Assembly: GCF_044197065.1 (NCBI RefSeq)
Contig: NZ_JBIQOI010000011.1
Span: 76,511-140,510, forward strand
Length of the DNA: 64,000 nt
Origin: Kluyvera ascorbata_C
Lineage (GTDB): Bacteria > Pseudomonadota > Gammaproteobacteria > Enterobacterales > Enterobacteriaceae
Direction of reading: 5' to 3'
Under the pieces are notes generated by a model. The model searched no databases. It was not told the DNA's origin and saw nothing but the letters and a program-made list of their open reading frames with translations. Of the stretch, positions 49,865 to 59,590 are shown one piece after another (the first letter of the stretch is position 1; each line of letters begins with the position of its first letter). Position numbers and translations under genes: made by a program.

Positions 49865-52309
49865 ATGATGATTTTGAGTATTGTTTTAACCATTGCCGTA
49901 CTCGGTGCACTCTTCTACCACCGCATTAGCTTGACGCTCGGCAGCGTCATTCTGCTGGCCTGGACCGCCGCTCTCGGCGCGATTGGCCTGTGGAACCTGT
50001 GGCTGCTGGTGCCGCTGGCCATCATCCTGGTGCCGTTCAACTTTACGCCGATGCGTAAAGCGCTGATCTCAACGCCGGTATTCCGCATGTTCAGCAAAGT
50101 GATGCCGCCGATGTCGCGCACTGAGAAAGAAGCGATTGATGCCGGTACCACCTGGTGGGAAGGCGATCTGTTCCGCGGCAACCCGGACTGGAAAAAGCTG
50201 CACAACTACCCGCGTCCACAGTTGACCGCCGAAGAGCAGGCCTTTATTGATGGCCCGGTTGAAGAAGCGTGCCGCATGGCTAACGACTTTGCTATCACTC
50301 ACGAGATGGCTGACCTGCCGCCAGAGCTGTGGGCCTACCTGAAAGAACACCGCTTCTTCGCGATGATCATTAAGAAAGAGTACGGTGGTCTGGAGTTCTC
50401 CGCTTATGCGCAGGCTCGCGTGCTGCAAAAACTTTCAGGCGTTTCCGGCATTCTGGCAATTACCGTCGGCGTGCCTAACTCTTTAGGCCCGGGCGAGCTG
50501 CTGCAACACTACGGTACTGAAGAGCAGAAAGATCATTATCTGCCGCGCCTGGCGCGTGGTCAGGAAATCCCATGCTTCGCGCTGACCAGCCCAGAGGCGG
50601 GCTCTGATGCCGGTGCGATTCCGGATACCGGCGTCGTCTGTATGGGCGAATGGCAGGGTGAGCAGGTTCTGGGTATGCGTTTAACCTGGAACAAGCGTTA
50701 CATCACTCTCGCTCCGATTGCGACCGTACTGGGCCTGGCTTTCAAGCTGTCTGACCCGGAAAAACTGCTGGGCGGGGCGGAAGATTTAGGCATCACCTGT
50801 GCGCTGATCCCAACCAACACCCCAGGCGTTGAAATTGGTCGTCGCCACTTCCCGCTGAACGTTCCGTTCCAGAACGGTCCGACGCGTGGTCAGGATATCT
50901 TCGTACCGATCGACTACATCATCGGCGGGCCGAAAATGGCCGGTCAGGGCTGGCGTATGCTGGTTGAATGTCTGTCGGTGGGACGCGGGATTACCCTGCC
51001 ATCCAACTCGACCGGCGGCGTGAAATCCGTTGCGCTGGCAACCGGTGCCTACGCGCATATTCGCCGTCAGTTCAAAGTGTCGATTGGTAAAATGGAAGGG
51101 ATTGAAGAGCCATTAGCGCGCATCGCAGGCAACGCCTACGTGATGGACGCAGCGGCAACGTTAATTACCTACGGTATTATGCTCGGTGAAAAACCCGCGG
51201 TACTGTCGGCTATCGTGAAGTACCACTGTACCCACCGCGGCCAGCAGTCCATCGTTGACGCCATGGATATCGCCGGTGGGAAAGGCATTATGCTCGGTGA
51301 AGGTAACTTCCTGGCACGTGCTTATCAGGGTGCACCTATCGCCATTACCGTTGAAGGCGCAAACATTCTGACGCGTAGCATGATGATCTTCGGTCAAGGC
51401 GCTATTCGTTGCCATCCATACGTGCTGGAAGAGATGGCCGCGGCGCAGAACAAAGATGCCGATGCGTTCGATAAACTGCTGTTTAAACACATCGGCCATG
51501 TCGGCAGCAACAAAGTACGCAGCTTCTGGTTGGGGATCACCCGCGGCTTAACCAGCCCAACGCCAACCCGCGATGCAACCAAACGTTACTATCAGCACCT
51601 GAACCGTCTGAGCGCCAACCTGGCGTTGCTGTCGGACGTTTCTATGGCCGTTCTGGGCGGCAGCCTGAAGCGTCGTGAGCGCATCTCCGCCCGTCTGGGT
51701 GATGTGTTGAGCCAGCTGTACCTCGCCTCTTCCGTCCTGAAACGCTATGACGATGAAGGGCGTAACGAAGCAGATTTATCACTGGTACACTGGGGCGTTC
51801 AGGATGCGCTGCATCAGGCTGAGCAGGCCATTGACGACCTGCTGAAGAACTTCCCGAACCGCTTTGTCGCAGGGGCAATGCGCGTGGTTATCTTCCCGAC
51901 CGGTCGTCATTACAATGCGCCGTCCGATAAGCTCGACCACAGCGTAGCGAAAATTCTGCAGACACCAAGCGCCACCCGTTCCCGTATCGGCCGTGGTCAG
52001 TATCTGACCCCGAGCGAGCACAACCCGGTTGGCTTGCTGGAAGAAGCGCTGGTTGACGTCATGGCAGCCGATCCTATCCACCAGCGCATCTGCAAAGAAA
52101 TTGGCAAGAACCTGCCGTTTACCCGCCTGGATGAGCTGGCGCGTAATGCACTGGCTAAGGGACTGATTAATCAGGAAGAAGCGGCCATTCTGACCAAAGC
52201 AGAAGTCAGCCGACTGCGCAGCATCAACGTTGACGACTTTGCACCAGACGAGCTGGCGACCAAGCCGGTAAAGCTGCCGGACAACGTGCGCAAGGTTGAA
52301 GCCGCGTAA
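49865..52309 (+). CDS. fadE: FadE, acyl-CoA dehydrogenase of fatty-acid beta-oxidation
   Basis: 814 residues from ATG 49865, as in E. coli. An N-terminal hydrophobic segment (SIVLTIAVLGALFYH, then a second pair of helices) precedes the dehydrogenase domain (CFALTSPEAGSDAGAIPDTG, VECLSVGRGITLPSNSTGG). It catalyses the first oxidation step of acyl-CoA. FadR-controlled. Confidence 0.97.
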   Translation: MMILSIVLTIAVLGALFYHRISLTLGSVILLAWTAALGAIGLWNLWLLVPLAIILVPFNFTPMRKALISTPVFRMFSKVMPPMSRTEKEAIDAGTTWWEGDLFRGNPDWKKLHNYPRPQLTAEEQAFIDGPVEEACRMANDFAITHEMADLPPELWAYLKEHRFFAMIIKKEYGGLEFSAYAQARVLQKLSGVSGILAITVGVPNSLGPGELLQHYGTEEQKDHYLPRLARGQEIPCFALTSPEAGSDAGAIPDTGVVCMGEWQGEQVLGMRLTWNKRYITLAPIATVLGLAFKLSDPEKLLGGAEDLGITCALIPTNTPGVEIGRRHFPLNVPFQNGPTRGQDIFVPIDYIIGGPKMAGQGWRMLVECLSVGRGITLPSNSTGGVKSVALATGAYAHIRRQFKVSIGKMEGIEEPLARIAGNAYVMDAAATLITYGIMLGEKPAVLSAIVKYHCTHRGQQSIVDAMDIAGGKGIMLGEGNFLARAYQGAPIAITVEGANILTRSMMIFGQGAIRCHPYVLEEMAAAQNKDADAFDKLLFKHIGHVGSNKVRSFWLGITRGLTSPTPTRDATKRYYQHLNRLSANLALLSDVSMAVLGGSLKRRERISARLGDVLSQLYLASSVLKRYDDEGRNEADLSLVHWGVQDALHQAEQAIDDLLKNFPNRFVAGAMRVVIFPTGRHYNAPSDKLDHSVAKILQTPSATRSRIGRGQYLTPSEHNPVGLLEEALVDVMAADPIHQRICKEIGKNLPFTRLDELARNALAKGLINQEEAAILTKAEVSRLRSINVDDFAPDELATKPVKLPDNVRKVEAA

Positions 52310-52330
52310 CGTTTTTGAATCGTTATCCTC

Positions 52331-52358
52331 AAAGCGGAGCCTGGCTCCGCTTTTTTTT
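52331..52358 (+). terminator. Rho-independent terminator of fadE
   Basis: AAAGCGGAGC / GCTCCGCTTT, 10-bp stem, 3-base loop, followed by T-rich sequence ending in A. It begins 22 bases after the fadE stop. Confidence 0.92.
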
Positions 52359-52440
52359 ATGCAAACTGTCCTCAGCAAAGCAGCAGCCTGATAAGGTGTT
52401 ACAGTTAGGTCTACGTCCTGCAACAGAGGAGTACATCACC

Positions 52441-53211
52441 ATGTCTGGCTTGAAGATTACCCTTTTACAACAACCCCTCGTGTGGATGGACGGCCCCGCG
52501 AATCTGCGCCACTTTGCGCGACAGATGGAAGGCATTACCGGGCGTGATGTGATAGTCCTGCCGGAGATGTTTACCACCGGCTTTGCGATGGAAGCCGCTG
52601 AACAGTCGTTATCAGAAGATAAGGTCGTGGCGTGGATGCGAGAGCAAGCCACGCGTACTAATGCGCTGGTTTGCGGGAGTGCTGCGCTGCAAACTGGTCT
52701 TGGCGCGGTGAATCGTTTTCTGCTCGTTGAGCCAGAAGGCCGCGTCCACCGCTATGATAAACGCCACTTGTTCCGCATGGTGGATGAACATCATCACTAC
52801 GTTGCGGGTCATCAACGCCTCGTGTTGACGTGGCGCGGCTGGCGTATTCTGCCGCTGGTCTGCTATGACCTGCGTTTCCCGGTATGGTCTCGTAATCGGA
52901 ACGATTACGATCTGGCGCTTTACGTCGCGAACTGGCCTGCTCCACGTTCCGTACACTGGCAGACGCTGCTGGCCGCTCGGGCAATTGAAAATCAGGCCTA
53001 TGTTGCAGGATGCAACCGCGTCGGCACCGATGGCAATGGTCATCACTATCGTGGCGACAGCCGGATTCTTACGCCACAGGGTGAGATTCTGGCCACCGCG
53101 GAACCGCATCAGGCGATTCGTATCGACGGCGAGCTTTCGATGCTCCAGCTTCAGGAGTATCGAGAAAAGTTTCCTGCCTGGCAGGATGCCGATCCCTTTG
53201 CTCTTGGCTAA
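52441..53211 (+). CDS. yafV: YafV, omega-amidase of the nitrilase family
   Basis: 256 residues from ATG 52441. The nitrilase triad is visible: Glu in VLPEMFTTGF, Lys in RYDKRHLF, Cys in LVCYDLRFP. It hydrolyses alpha-ketoglutaramate-type amides. In E. coli ivy lies between yafV and fadE; here ivy is absent. Confidence 0.94.
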   Translation: MSGLKITLLQQPLVWMDGPANLRHFARQMEGITGRDVIVLPEMFTTGFAMEAAEQSLSEDKVVAWMREQATRTNALVCGSAALQTGLGAVNRFLLVEPEGRVHRYDKRHLFRMVDEHHHYVAGHQRLVLTWRGWRILPLVCYDLRFPVWSRNRNDYDLALYVANWPAPRSVHWQTLLAARAIENQAYVAGCNRVGTDGNGHHYRGDSRILTPQGEILATAEPHQAIRIDGELSMLQLQEYREKFPAWQDADPFALG

Positions 53212-53509
53212 CCCCCTACCTTCCCGGCCTGAATTGTTTCAGGCCGCTATCATCATAATTACTTATTATATTTCAATACGATTCCAGATTCGTTTTCAGA
53301 CTAATAAAGGTATTGAACAACACTCAACCGGGTGTTTTTAATATTTACTAATTCCCCCTTCTTTCTGTTCTACACTCATAAAGTGGATAAAATTCAACAC
53401 CAATGAGCGTTTGTAGTACATAAGATCCAGCGATGACTTTTCTCTTTTGGCTTGCTTTGCACATCAGGTCGGGATGTTTGCGTCTGCAATATCAACTGGA
53501 ACAACAATC
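53212..53509. other. Intergenic region with a hairpin after yafV
   Basis: A 9-bp inverted repeat CGGCCTGAA / TTCAGGCCG (53225-53246) without U tract follows yafV. The rest is AT-rich and presumably carries the promoter of the AI-2E-type transporter. No gene seen. Confidence 0.6.
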
Positions 53510-54619
53510 ATGGAAAATAACGATCTTCTCATTGTTGAAAAAAGGCTGGTTGCCCGATTGATGGATATGTTCATACGGTTTGGACTTATCCTGGCATTAG
53601 CCTCTTTCTGCTTTACCGTTTTTTCACCCTTTCTGAATATGATGCTGTGGGCCATCATTCTGGCCGTGACGCTCTATCCGCTTCAGCAAAAATTCGTAGT
53701 CGGCCTTGGGGGTAAACGGGGATGGGCCTCAACGCTGTTGGTATTGTTAGGCATCCTGCTTATTGTCTCCCCGACAATACTGATGATTAGCTCTCTGGGG
53801 GAAAGTATTAGCGGCCTGATTAGCCGATTTGGTCATGAAAATCTGGTCATCCCACCGCCGCCAGACAATATCGCTTCGCTGCCCATTATCGGCGGTAAAC
53901 TCCATGCGCTATGGCTAAAAATTTCCTCAGACTTACCGGGCGTTATCAGTACTTACCGTACGCAGCTCGCTGAGGTTACCGGGCTGGTATTGAGCTTTCT
54001 TGCCAGTATGGGCGGCGGAATTTTAGGCTTTGTCGTCTCCTTTATTGTGGCAGGTGTCATTATGGCCTGGGGAGAGGCAGGGGCAGTCAGCGCCAGACGT
54101 ATCGCCATACGCATAACCGATGAACAGAAAGGCACCTCACTCACCCGACTTTGTACCAGCACCATACGTGCTGTGGCTCTGGGCGTGATTGGCGTTGCGC
54201 TTATTCAGGCGTTGCTGGCAGGGATCATCATGGTGCTCGCCGGTATACCCGCCGTTGGTATTTTCTTTATTCTGGCGCTCATTCTCGGGATAGCTCAGAT
54301 CCCCGTCATCCTGGTCACCGCACCAGCTATTGCTATTATGTGGTGCTTTGGCGATCACGGTATGGGGTTCAATATCCTCTTTACCGTGCTGCTGCTGGTC
54401 GCCGGGATGGTCGATAACGTCCTCAAACCCCTCATGCTTGGTCGTGGTGTGGATGCGCCCATGCCGGTCGTGCTGATTGGCGCACTCGGCGGCATGGCCG
54501 CCAGCGGCATTCTCGGCATGTTTATCGGCGCCACTCTGCTCTCTATTGGCTATCGTATTTTTATGGCATGGGTTAATGATGGCCTGGCAAACTCAACGAG
54601 CAACAGCGATGTGCCCTGA
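53510..54619 (+). CDS. AI-2E family transporter (YdiK-like)
   Basis: 369 residues with about eight hydrophobic helices arranged as in PF01594 proteins: FSPFLNMMLWAIILAVTLYP at the start, ALIQALLAGIIMVLAGIPA in the middle and NVLKPLMLGRGVDAPMPVVL, then GALGGMAASGILGMFIGATL near the end. Members include the AI-2 exporter TqsA and Na+/H+ antiporter-like proteins; the substrate here cannot be told. The start has a weak ribosome site; the longer frame from 53447 is less likely. It forms a pair with the K+ channel gene downstream. Confidence 0.88.
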   Translation: MENNDLLIVEKRLVARLMDMFIRFGLILALASFCFTVFSPFLNMMLWAIILAVTLYPLQQKFVVGLGGKRGWASTLLVLLGILLIVSPTILMISSLGESISGLISRFGHENLVIPPPPDNIASLPIIGGKLHALWLKISSDLPGVISTYRTQLAEVTGLVLSFLASMGGGILGFVVSFIVAGVIMAWGEAGAVSARRIAIRITDEQKGTSLTRLCTSTIRAVALGVIGVALIQALLAGIIMVLAGIPAVGIFFILALILGIAQIPVILVTAPAIAIMWCFGDHGMGFNILFTVLLLVAGMVDNVLKPLMLGRGVDAPMPVVLIGALGGMAASGILGMFIGATLLSIGYRIFMAWVNDGLANSTSNSDVP

Positions 54620-54643
54620 TGGCAGCGTGCGGAGAGTAACATC

Positions 54644-55063
54644 ATGCTGCTGTCATTTCTGATGGGAATGCCGGTCATACTGTGCAATATGCTATTGCAG
54701 TCTATCGCGTCCATCTGGGCAATCCGCTTTTATATCAATCGTTTCCAGAGGAAAGATGGGGTCATCGCTGGCGTGCTGGCACTGTTCGGGATTATCACTA
54801 TCGTACTGATTGGTAATTTGCTGCAGATACTTCTGTGGGGCATGCTTTTTTTATGTCTGGGCGAGTTTGCGACACTGGCCGATGCGGTATATCACTCAAG
54901 CGTGAATTTCGCGACATTGGGCTATGGCGACATTGTGATGAGTGCAAAATGGAAGCTGCTGGGTCCACTGGAGGCGGTGAACGGTGCAATGATGATTGGA
55001 TTGTCCGGAGCCTGTATGCTCGCGGTGCTGCAACAGCATATTCGTAAACAGATCGGGCTGTAA
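54644..55063 (+). CDS. Small two-helix potassium channel-like protein
   Basis: 139 residues. It has an N-terminal membrane helix pair, and a pore region with a K+ selectivity filter TLGYGD (HSSVNFATLGYGDIVMS, near residue 90) followed by a last helix, the Ion_trans_2 pattern. A GGAGAG site precedes the ATG at 54644. No cytoplasmic RCK domain, so gating is unknown. It is 24 bases after the transporter gene, suggesting an operon. Not present at this position in E. coli. Confidence 0.85.
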   Translation: MLLSFLMGMPVILCNMLLQSIASIWAIRFYINRFQRKDGVIAGVLALFGIITIVLIGNLLQILLWGMLFLCLGEFATLADAVYHSSVNFATLGYGDIVMSAKWKLLGPLEAVNGAMMIGLSGACMLAVLQQHIRKQIGL

Positions 55064-55089
55064 AATTAGCCCCGCCCAGAAACGACGAA

Positions 55090-55115
55090 AGCCCGAATCA
55101 TTTCTGATTCGGGCT
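55090..55115 (-). terminator. Terminator of tRNA-Asp
   Basis: 11-bp stem AGCCCGAATCA / TGATTCGGGCT with 4-base loop, nine bases after the 3' end of the tRNA on the minus strand, followed by TTTCGTCGTTTCT. Confidence 0.8.
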
Positions 55116-55124
55116 CTCTGAAAG

Positions 55125-55201
55125 TGGCGGAACGGACGGGACTCGAACCCGCGACCCCCTGCGTGACAGGCAGGTATTCTAACCGACTGAACTACCGCTC
55201 C
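55125..55201 (-). tRNA. aspV: tRNA-Asp (anticodon GTC), aspV position
   Basis: 77 bases including an encoded CCA. The minus strand reads GGAGCGGTAGTTCAGTCGGT at the 5' end and GTTCGAGTCCCGTCCGTTCC in the T arm, with anticodon GTC in CCTGTCACGC. It is identical in layout to the tRNA at 63.8 kb and lies next to dnaQ, as in E. coli. Confidence 0.97.
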
Positions 55202-55331
55202 GCTGTGTTCCCTTGGGAACGAGGCGAATATTACGGATTCCCCAGCAACCCGTCAACGCTTTTTCTCTGCTTTTGAATCGTTTGCTGCAAAAATCACCCG
55301 CAAGGCTATTTTCACAGCAAAAACAGCCATT

Positions 55332-56060
55332 TTACGAACGCCAGAGGCAGCTCCCGCCCTTTTTCTGCACCAGGTCGAGGCGCGATTCATGATTCGCCAA
55401 CTCTTCATCAGTGGCATAAACCACACGCAATTTGCTCGCCGCGCGAACAACGCGCTGAATACCGGTATCTCCCGTCTGCTGTTGCTCACCTTCCATCGAG
55501 AATTTAATGGAGGTTTGCCCACCGGTCATGGTCAGATAAACATCCGCCAGGATTTGGGCATCGAGCAATGCGCCGTGCAGCGTACGCTTGGTGTTATCTA
55601 TCTCATAGCGCGAGCAGAGTGCATCAAGGCTGTTACGCTTGCCGGGAAACATCTTCCTCGCCAGCGCCAGGCTATCGGTGACTTTACAGAAGGTATTGGT
55701 TTTTGGAATACCTCGGTTGAGCTTACTAAACTCATAGTCCATAAAGCCGATATCGAACGAGGCGTTATGGATGACCAGCTCCGCACCGCGGATGTAGTCC
55801 ATAAACTCATCGGCTACGTCAGCAAAGGTCGGTTTATCCAGCAAAAATTCATCGGCGATACCATGAACACCGAACGCTTCGGGATCCACCAGCCGATCGG
55901 GTTTGAGGTAAACGTGGAAGTTGTTGCCGGTTAAACGACGGTTTATCACCTCGACGGCACCGATCTCAATGATCTTGTGGCCTTCATAGTGGGCACCGAT
56001 CTGATTCATACCGGTGGTTTCGGTATCCAGAACGATCTGTCGTGTAATTGCAGTGCTCAT
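55332..56060 (-). CDS. dnaQ: DnaQ, DNA polymerase III epsilon (proofreading) subunit
   Basis: 242 residues from ATG 56060 (MSTAITRQIVLDTETTG); an ATG three codons earlier is possible. The exonuclease residues are in place: DTE (IVLDTETTG), Asp in HNASFDIGF, His/Asp in HGALLDAQI. The C-terminal KKGGSCLW tail binds the alpha subunit. Divergent from rnhA, as in E. coli. Confidence 0.97.
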   Translation of the reverse strand: MSTAITRQIVLDTETTGMNQIGAHYEGHKIIEIGAVEVINRRLTGNNFHVYLKPDRLVDPEAFGVHGIADEFLLDKPTFADVADEFMDYIRGAELVIHNASFDIGFMDYEFSKLNRGIPKTNTFCKVTDSLALARKMFPGKRNSLDALCSRYEIDNTKRTLHGALLDAQILADVYLTMTGGQTSIKFSMEGEQQQTGDTGIQRVVRAASKLRVVYATDEELANHESRLDLVQKKGGSCLWRS

Positions 56061-56123
56061 ATCAGTCATTTATGTCAGACTTGCCGTTTAACTTTGATTG
56101 CAGATACAGGAAGTCTACCAGAG

Positions 56124-56591
56124 ATGCTTAAACAGGTAGAAATTTTCACCGATGGCTCTTGCCTCGGTAACCCAGGTCCGGGTGGTTATGGCGCCATTCT
56201 ACGCTATCAGCAGCGGGAAAAAACCTTCAGCGAAGGCTACCGTCTGACGACCAATAACCGCATGGAAATGATGGCGGCCATCGTCGCGCTTGAAGCGCTC
56301 AAAGAGCCATGCACCGTGGTGCTGAGCACCGATAGCCAGTATGTTCGCCAGGGGATCACCCAATGGATCCACAACTGGAAAAAGCGCGGGTGGAAAACGG
56401 CGGATAAAAAGCCGGTGAAAAACGTCGATCTGTGGAAGCGCCTGGACACGGCGCTCGGCAAGCATGAAATTCGTTGGGAATGGGTTAAAGGCCACGCCGG
56501 CCACCCGGAAAACGAACGTTGCGATGAGCTGGCACGTACGGCGGCCAACTCACCCACGCACGACGATGTTGGGTATCAGCCGGAAGCTTAA
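56124..56591 (+). CDS. rnhA: RnhA, ribonuclease HI
   Basis: 155 residues from ATG 56124 (MLKQVEIFTDGSCLG); the longer frame from 55977 overlaps the dnaQ promoter. The catalytic DEDD set is visible: FTDGS, RMEMMA, STDSQY, CDELA. It removes RNA from RNA-DNA hybrids. Its stop overlaps the yafS stop by 4 bases. Confidence 0.97.
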   Translation: MLKQVEIFTDGSCLGNPGPGGYGAILRYQQREKTFSEGYRLTTNNRMEMMAAIVALEALKEPCTVVLSTDSQYVRQGITQWIHNWKKRGWKTADKKPVKNVDLWKRLDTALGKHEIRWEWVKGHAGHPENERCDELARTAANSPTHDDVGYQPEA

Positions 56592-57310
56592 GCGTCCGGT
56601 TTACGATACTGCCGCGTCGCGCCTACGGCCTGCTGAATGCGGTTTTTGGCTTTATTCTGCCGCATCGGGTTAAGCGTAAGTGGAAACGTCCGCTTGCGCG
56701 CCACAATCACCTGCAGACACCCCAGCGCCGGTAAATGCGTGCTAAGCAGCGCCCCGCCCTGTTTCGCCCAAGGGAGCACCTGGAACCGGCTTTGGTGCAT
56801 CACTTCGAAATTCAGTAGCGCCAGCCAATCCAGTTGGCGCATCAGGGTAAACATCCGGCTATTGTAGGGCGTCGATTTACGCAGTACCGGAACCAGTTTA
56901 CGCAGCCCCATCAGGCTCATCGGGTTAAAGCTGGTGATAATCAGCCAGCCATCGTCAATTAACACACGATCGGCTTCCCGCAACAGGCGATGAGGATCGC
57001 TGCACCAGGGCAGCGTGTGCGACAGCAGGCAGGCATCTACGGATTTCTCTGCAAATGGCAAATGTAGCGGATCCGCTTTCACCTGCATCGGGTTGCCTTC
57101 CAGCGAAATATTAACCTGATGAGAGATAGCACAGGCTTCAGTATTGATCTCCGCACTGAGGTTTCCCACCTTGAGCAGGTGAAAACCATACAGTTTTCCC
57201 AGCCAGGGTTTCAGTTGACGATCGATAGCCTCGCGATAATATTCACCCCAGGGCATTTGCGCCCACGAGACAGGCGCCGAGACTGTTTGAGGTATCCTTG
57301 CCGGTTTCAT
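56588..57310 (-). CDS. yafS: YafS, SAM-dependent methyltransferase-like protein
   Basis: 240 residues from ATG 57310 (MKPARIPQTV), equal to E. coli YafS; a longer frame to 57343 would abut gloB. Class I methyltransferase pattern (KVGNLSAEI, ADPLHLPFAEKSVDACLLSH, LPWCSDPHRLLREADRVLID). The substrate is unknown. Confidence 0.9.
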   Translation of the reverse strand: MKPARIPQTVSAPVSWAQMPWGEYYREAIDRQLKPWLGKLYGFHLLKVGNLSAEINTEACAISHQVNISLEGNPMQVKADPLHLPFAEKSVDACLLSHTLPWCSDPHRLLREADRVLIDDGWLIITSFNPMSLMGLRKLVPVLRKSTPYNSRMFTLMRQLDWLALLNFEVMHQSRFQVLPWAKQGGALLSTHLPALGCLQVIVARKRTFPLTLNPMRQNKAKNRIQQAVGATRQYRKPDA

Positions 57311-57343
57311 CACAACCTTCCCTACGCGTTTAAGAGGTAACAA

Positions 57344-58099
57344 ATGAATCTTAACAGTATTCCAGCCTTTCAGGACAACTACATCTGGGTTCTTAATGAT
57401 GAAACCGGCCGTTGTTTAATAGTCGATCCGGGGGATGCCGCGCCGGTACTTGAGGCAATCAAGGCAAACAACTGGCACCCTGAGGCGATCCTTTTAACAC
57501 ATCACCACAACGATCACGCTGGCGGCGTTGCCGAACTCGTTAGGTCTTATCCGAATATTGACGTTTATGGCCCTGAAGAGACTCACAACAAAGGGGCAAC
57601 AAAAATTGTGGCTGACGGCGATCACATTCACATCCTCAACCAGGATTTTCACGTTCTCGCCACGCCGGGCCACACTTTAGGACATATCTGTTTCTACAGC
57701 GCCCCATGGCTTTTTTGCGGAGACACTCTGTTTTCCGGGGGCTGCGGCCGTCTTTTCGAAGGCACGCCAACCCAGATGTACCAGTCGTTGCAGAGCATTA
57801 ACACTTTGCCTGAAGAGACGCTAATTTGTTGCGCACATGAGTACACGCTCTCCAATATGAAGTTTGCGCTGAGCGTTTTACCGCATGATTTGTTCATTAA
57901 CGAATACTATCGAGAAGTGAAGGAGTTACGCGCGAAAAAGCAAATGACACTCCCCACAACTCTGAAAAAAGAGCGTCAGATTAATCTCTTTTTAAGAACG
58001 GATGATATTGATTTAATTAATGAAATAAACAAAGAAACAAAATTGCTACAATCTGAGCAGCGTTTTGCATGGTTACGGTCAAAGAAAGATAACTTCTGA
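57344..58099 (+). CDS. gloB: GloB, hydroxyacylglutathione hydrolase (glyoxalase II)
   Basis: 251 residues. The metallo-beta-lactamase motif THHHNDHAGG, plus GHTLGHICF and FCGDTLFSGGCGR, bind two metals. It hydrolyses S-lactoylglutathione in methylglyoxal detoxification. Preceded by AAGAGGT. Confidence 0.96.
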   Translation: MNLNSIPAFQDNYIWVLNDETGRCLIVDPGDAAPVLEAIKANNWHPEAILLTHHHNDHAGGVAELVRSYPNIDVYGPEETHNKGATKIVADGDHIHILNQDFHVLATPGHTLGHICFYSAPWLFCGDTLFSGGCGRLFEGTPTQMYQSLQSINTLPEETLICCAHEYTLSNMKFALSVLPHDLFINEYYREVKELRAKKQMTLPTTLKKERQINLFLRTDDIDLINEINKETKLLQSEQRFAWLRSKKDNF

Positions 58100-58170
58100 T
58101 ACTTCCGGGTTGCGTTTTCGAAAGTTCGTCGTTATTATCGGTCGTCTTTTAAGCAACTATTGACACACAC

Positions 58171-59532
58171 ATGAAGGCAAAAGCGATATTACTCGCCTCT
58201 GTCCTGCTCGTGGGTTGCCAGGCTTCACAGCAAGGTAATGTCCAACAGCACGCACAGAGCCTTTCTGCGGCTAGTCAAGGGGAAGCAGGTAAGTTCGCAA
58301 GTCAGGCACGTTGGATGGACGATGGGACATTCGACATGCAGGACCAGGATTTGTGGGCTTACATTGGCGACGAGCTAAAGATGGGAATCCCGGATAACGC
58401 CCGGGTTCGCGAACAGAAACAGAAGTACTTACGAAATAAGAGCTATCTCCACGATGTAACTTTACGGGCAGAGCCGTATATGTACTGGATAGCCGGGCAA
58501 GTTAAGAAACGTAACATGCCGATGGAACTGGTATTACTACCCATAGTGGAGAGCGCTTTTGACCCGCACGCAACGTCTGGCGCCAATGCCGCAGGCATTT
58601 GGCAGATCATTCCGAGCACAGGGCGAAATTACGGTCTGAAACAGACCCGCAGTTATGACGCACGTCGTGACGTCGTTGCTTCCACAACGGCAGCACTGGA
58701 TATGATGCAGCGCCTGAACAAAATGTTCGATGGCGACTGGTTATTAACCGTGGCAGCGTATAACAGCGGTGAAGGCCGTGTAATGAAAGCAATGAAGGTG
58801 AACAAGGCCCGTGGTAAACCCACCGACTTCTGGTCACTGCCGTTGCCTCAGGAAACAAAATTATACGTACCTAAGATGCTGGCCTTGAGCGACATCCTCA
58901 AGAACAGCAAACGCTACGGCGTTCGTCTGCCTACTGCAGATGAAAGTCGTGCACTGGCGCGCGTACGCATTGATAGTCCGGTAGAGATCTCGCAGCTGGC
59001 TGATATGGCAGGAATGCCCGTTAGCAAGTTGAAGACATTTAACGCGGGTGTCAAAGGCTCTACGCTTGGCGCAAGCGGTCCGAAGTACGTGATGGTGCCA
59101 CAGAAACATGCGGATCAGCTGCGTGAGTCCCTGGCCTCCGGTGAGATTGCCGACCTCCAGCCTACGCTGGTTGCCGACAACACACCGATGGCCAGCCGCA
59201 GCTATAAAGTACGTTCAGGTGACACGCTGTCAGGCATCGCCTCACGTTTAGGCGTGAATACCAAAGATCTGCAGCAGTGGAACAACCTGCGTGGCAGCAG
59301 TCTGAAAGTCGGTCAGAGCTTAACGGTAGGTGCGGGCAGCAGCGCTGCGCGTCTTGCCGATAACAGCAGTATTACGTACCGCGTACGCAAAGGTGATTCG
59401 CTTTCGAGCATTGCCAAGCGACACGGCGTGAACATCAAAGATGTGATGCGCTGGAATAGCGATACGGCTAATCTGCAACCTGGCGATCAGCTGACGCTGT
59501 TTGTGAAAAACAGCGATCGTCCTGACTCCTGA
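58171..59532 (+). CDS. mltD: MltD, membrane-bound lytic transglycosylase D
   Basis: 453 residues. Lipoprotein signal with Cys16 (ASVLLVGCQ). The family 1D transglycosylase domain has catalytic Glu in LLPIVESAFDPHATSGANAA followed by GIWQIIPSTG. Two LysM repeats are at ~343-387 (YKVRSGDTLSGIASRLG) and ~402-446 (YRVRKGDSLSSIAKRHG). It cuts peptidoglycan glycan strands. Confidence 0.97.
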   Translation: MKAKAILLASVLLVGCQASQQGNVQQHAQSLSAASQGEAGKFASQARWMDDGTFDMQDQDLWAYIGDELKMGIPDNARVREQKQKYLRNKSYLHDVTLRAEPYMYWIAGQVKKRNMPMELVLLPIVESAFDPHATSGANAAGIWQIIPSTGRNYGLKQTRSYDARRDVVASTTAALDMMQRLNKMFDGDWLLTVAAYNSGEGRVMKAMKVNKARGKPTDFWSLPLPQETKLYVPKMLALSDILKNSKRYGVRLPTADESRALARVRIDSPVEISQLADMAGMPVSKLKTFNAGVKGSTLGASGPKYVMVPQKHADQLRESLASGEIADLQPTLVADNTPMASRSYKVRSGDTLSGIASRLGVNTKDLQQWNNLRGSSLKVGQSLTVGAGSSAARLADNSSITYRVRKGDSLSSIAKRHGVNIKDVMRWNSDTANLQPGDQLTLFVKNSDRPDS

Positions 59533-59544
59533 CAGGCAACCATT

Positions 59545-59578
59545 AAAAAAGGCACCGTTTCCCCCGGTGCCTTTTTTT
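59545..59578 (+). terminator. Rho-independent terminator between mltD and yafD
   Basis: AAAAAAGGCACCG / CGGTGCCTTTTTTT, A-rich left and T-rich right arms, so it can end transcription of mltD and of convergent yafD. Confidence 0.93.
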
Positions 59579-59590
59579 ATTTCCTTCGCC

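Noticed and set aside
55977..56123. N-terminal extension of rnhA
   Set aside because: The 49 extra residues overlap the divergent dnaQ start and are absent in RNase HI; ATG 56124 gives the normal 155 residues.
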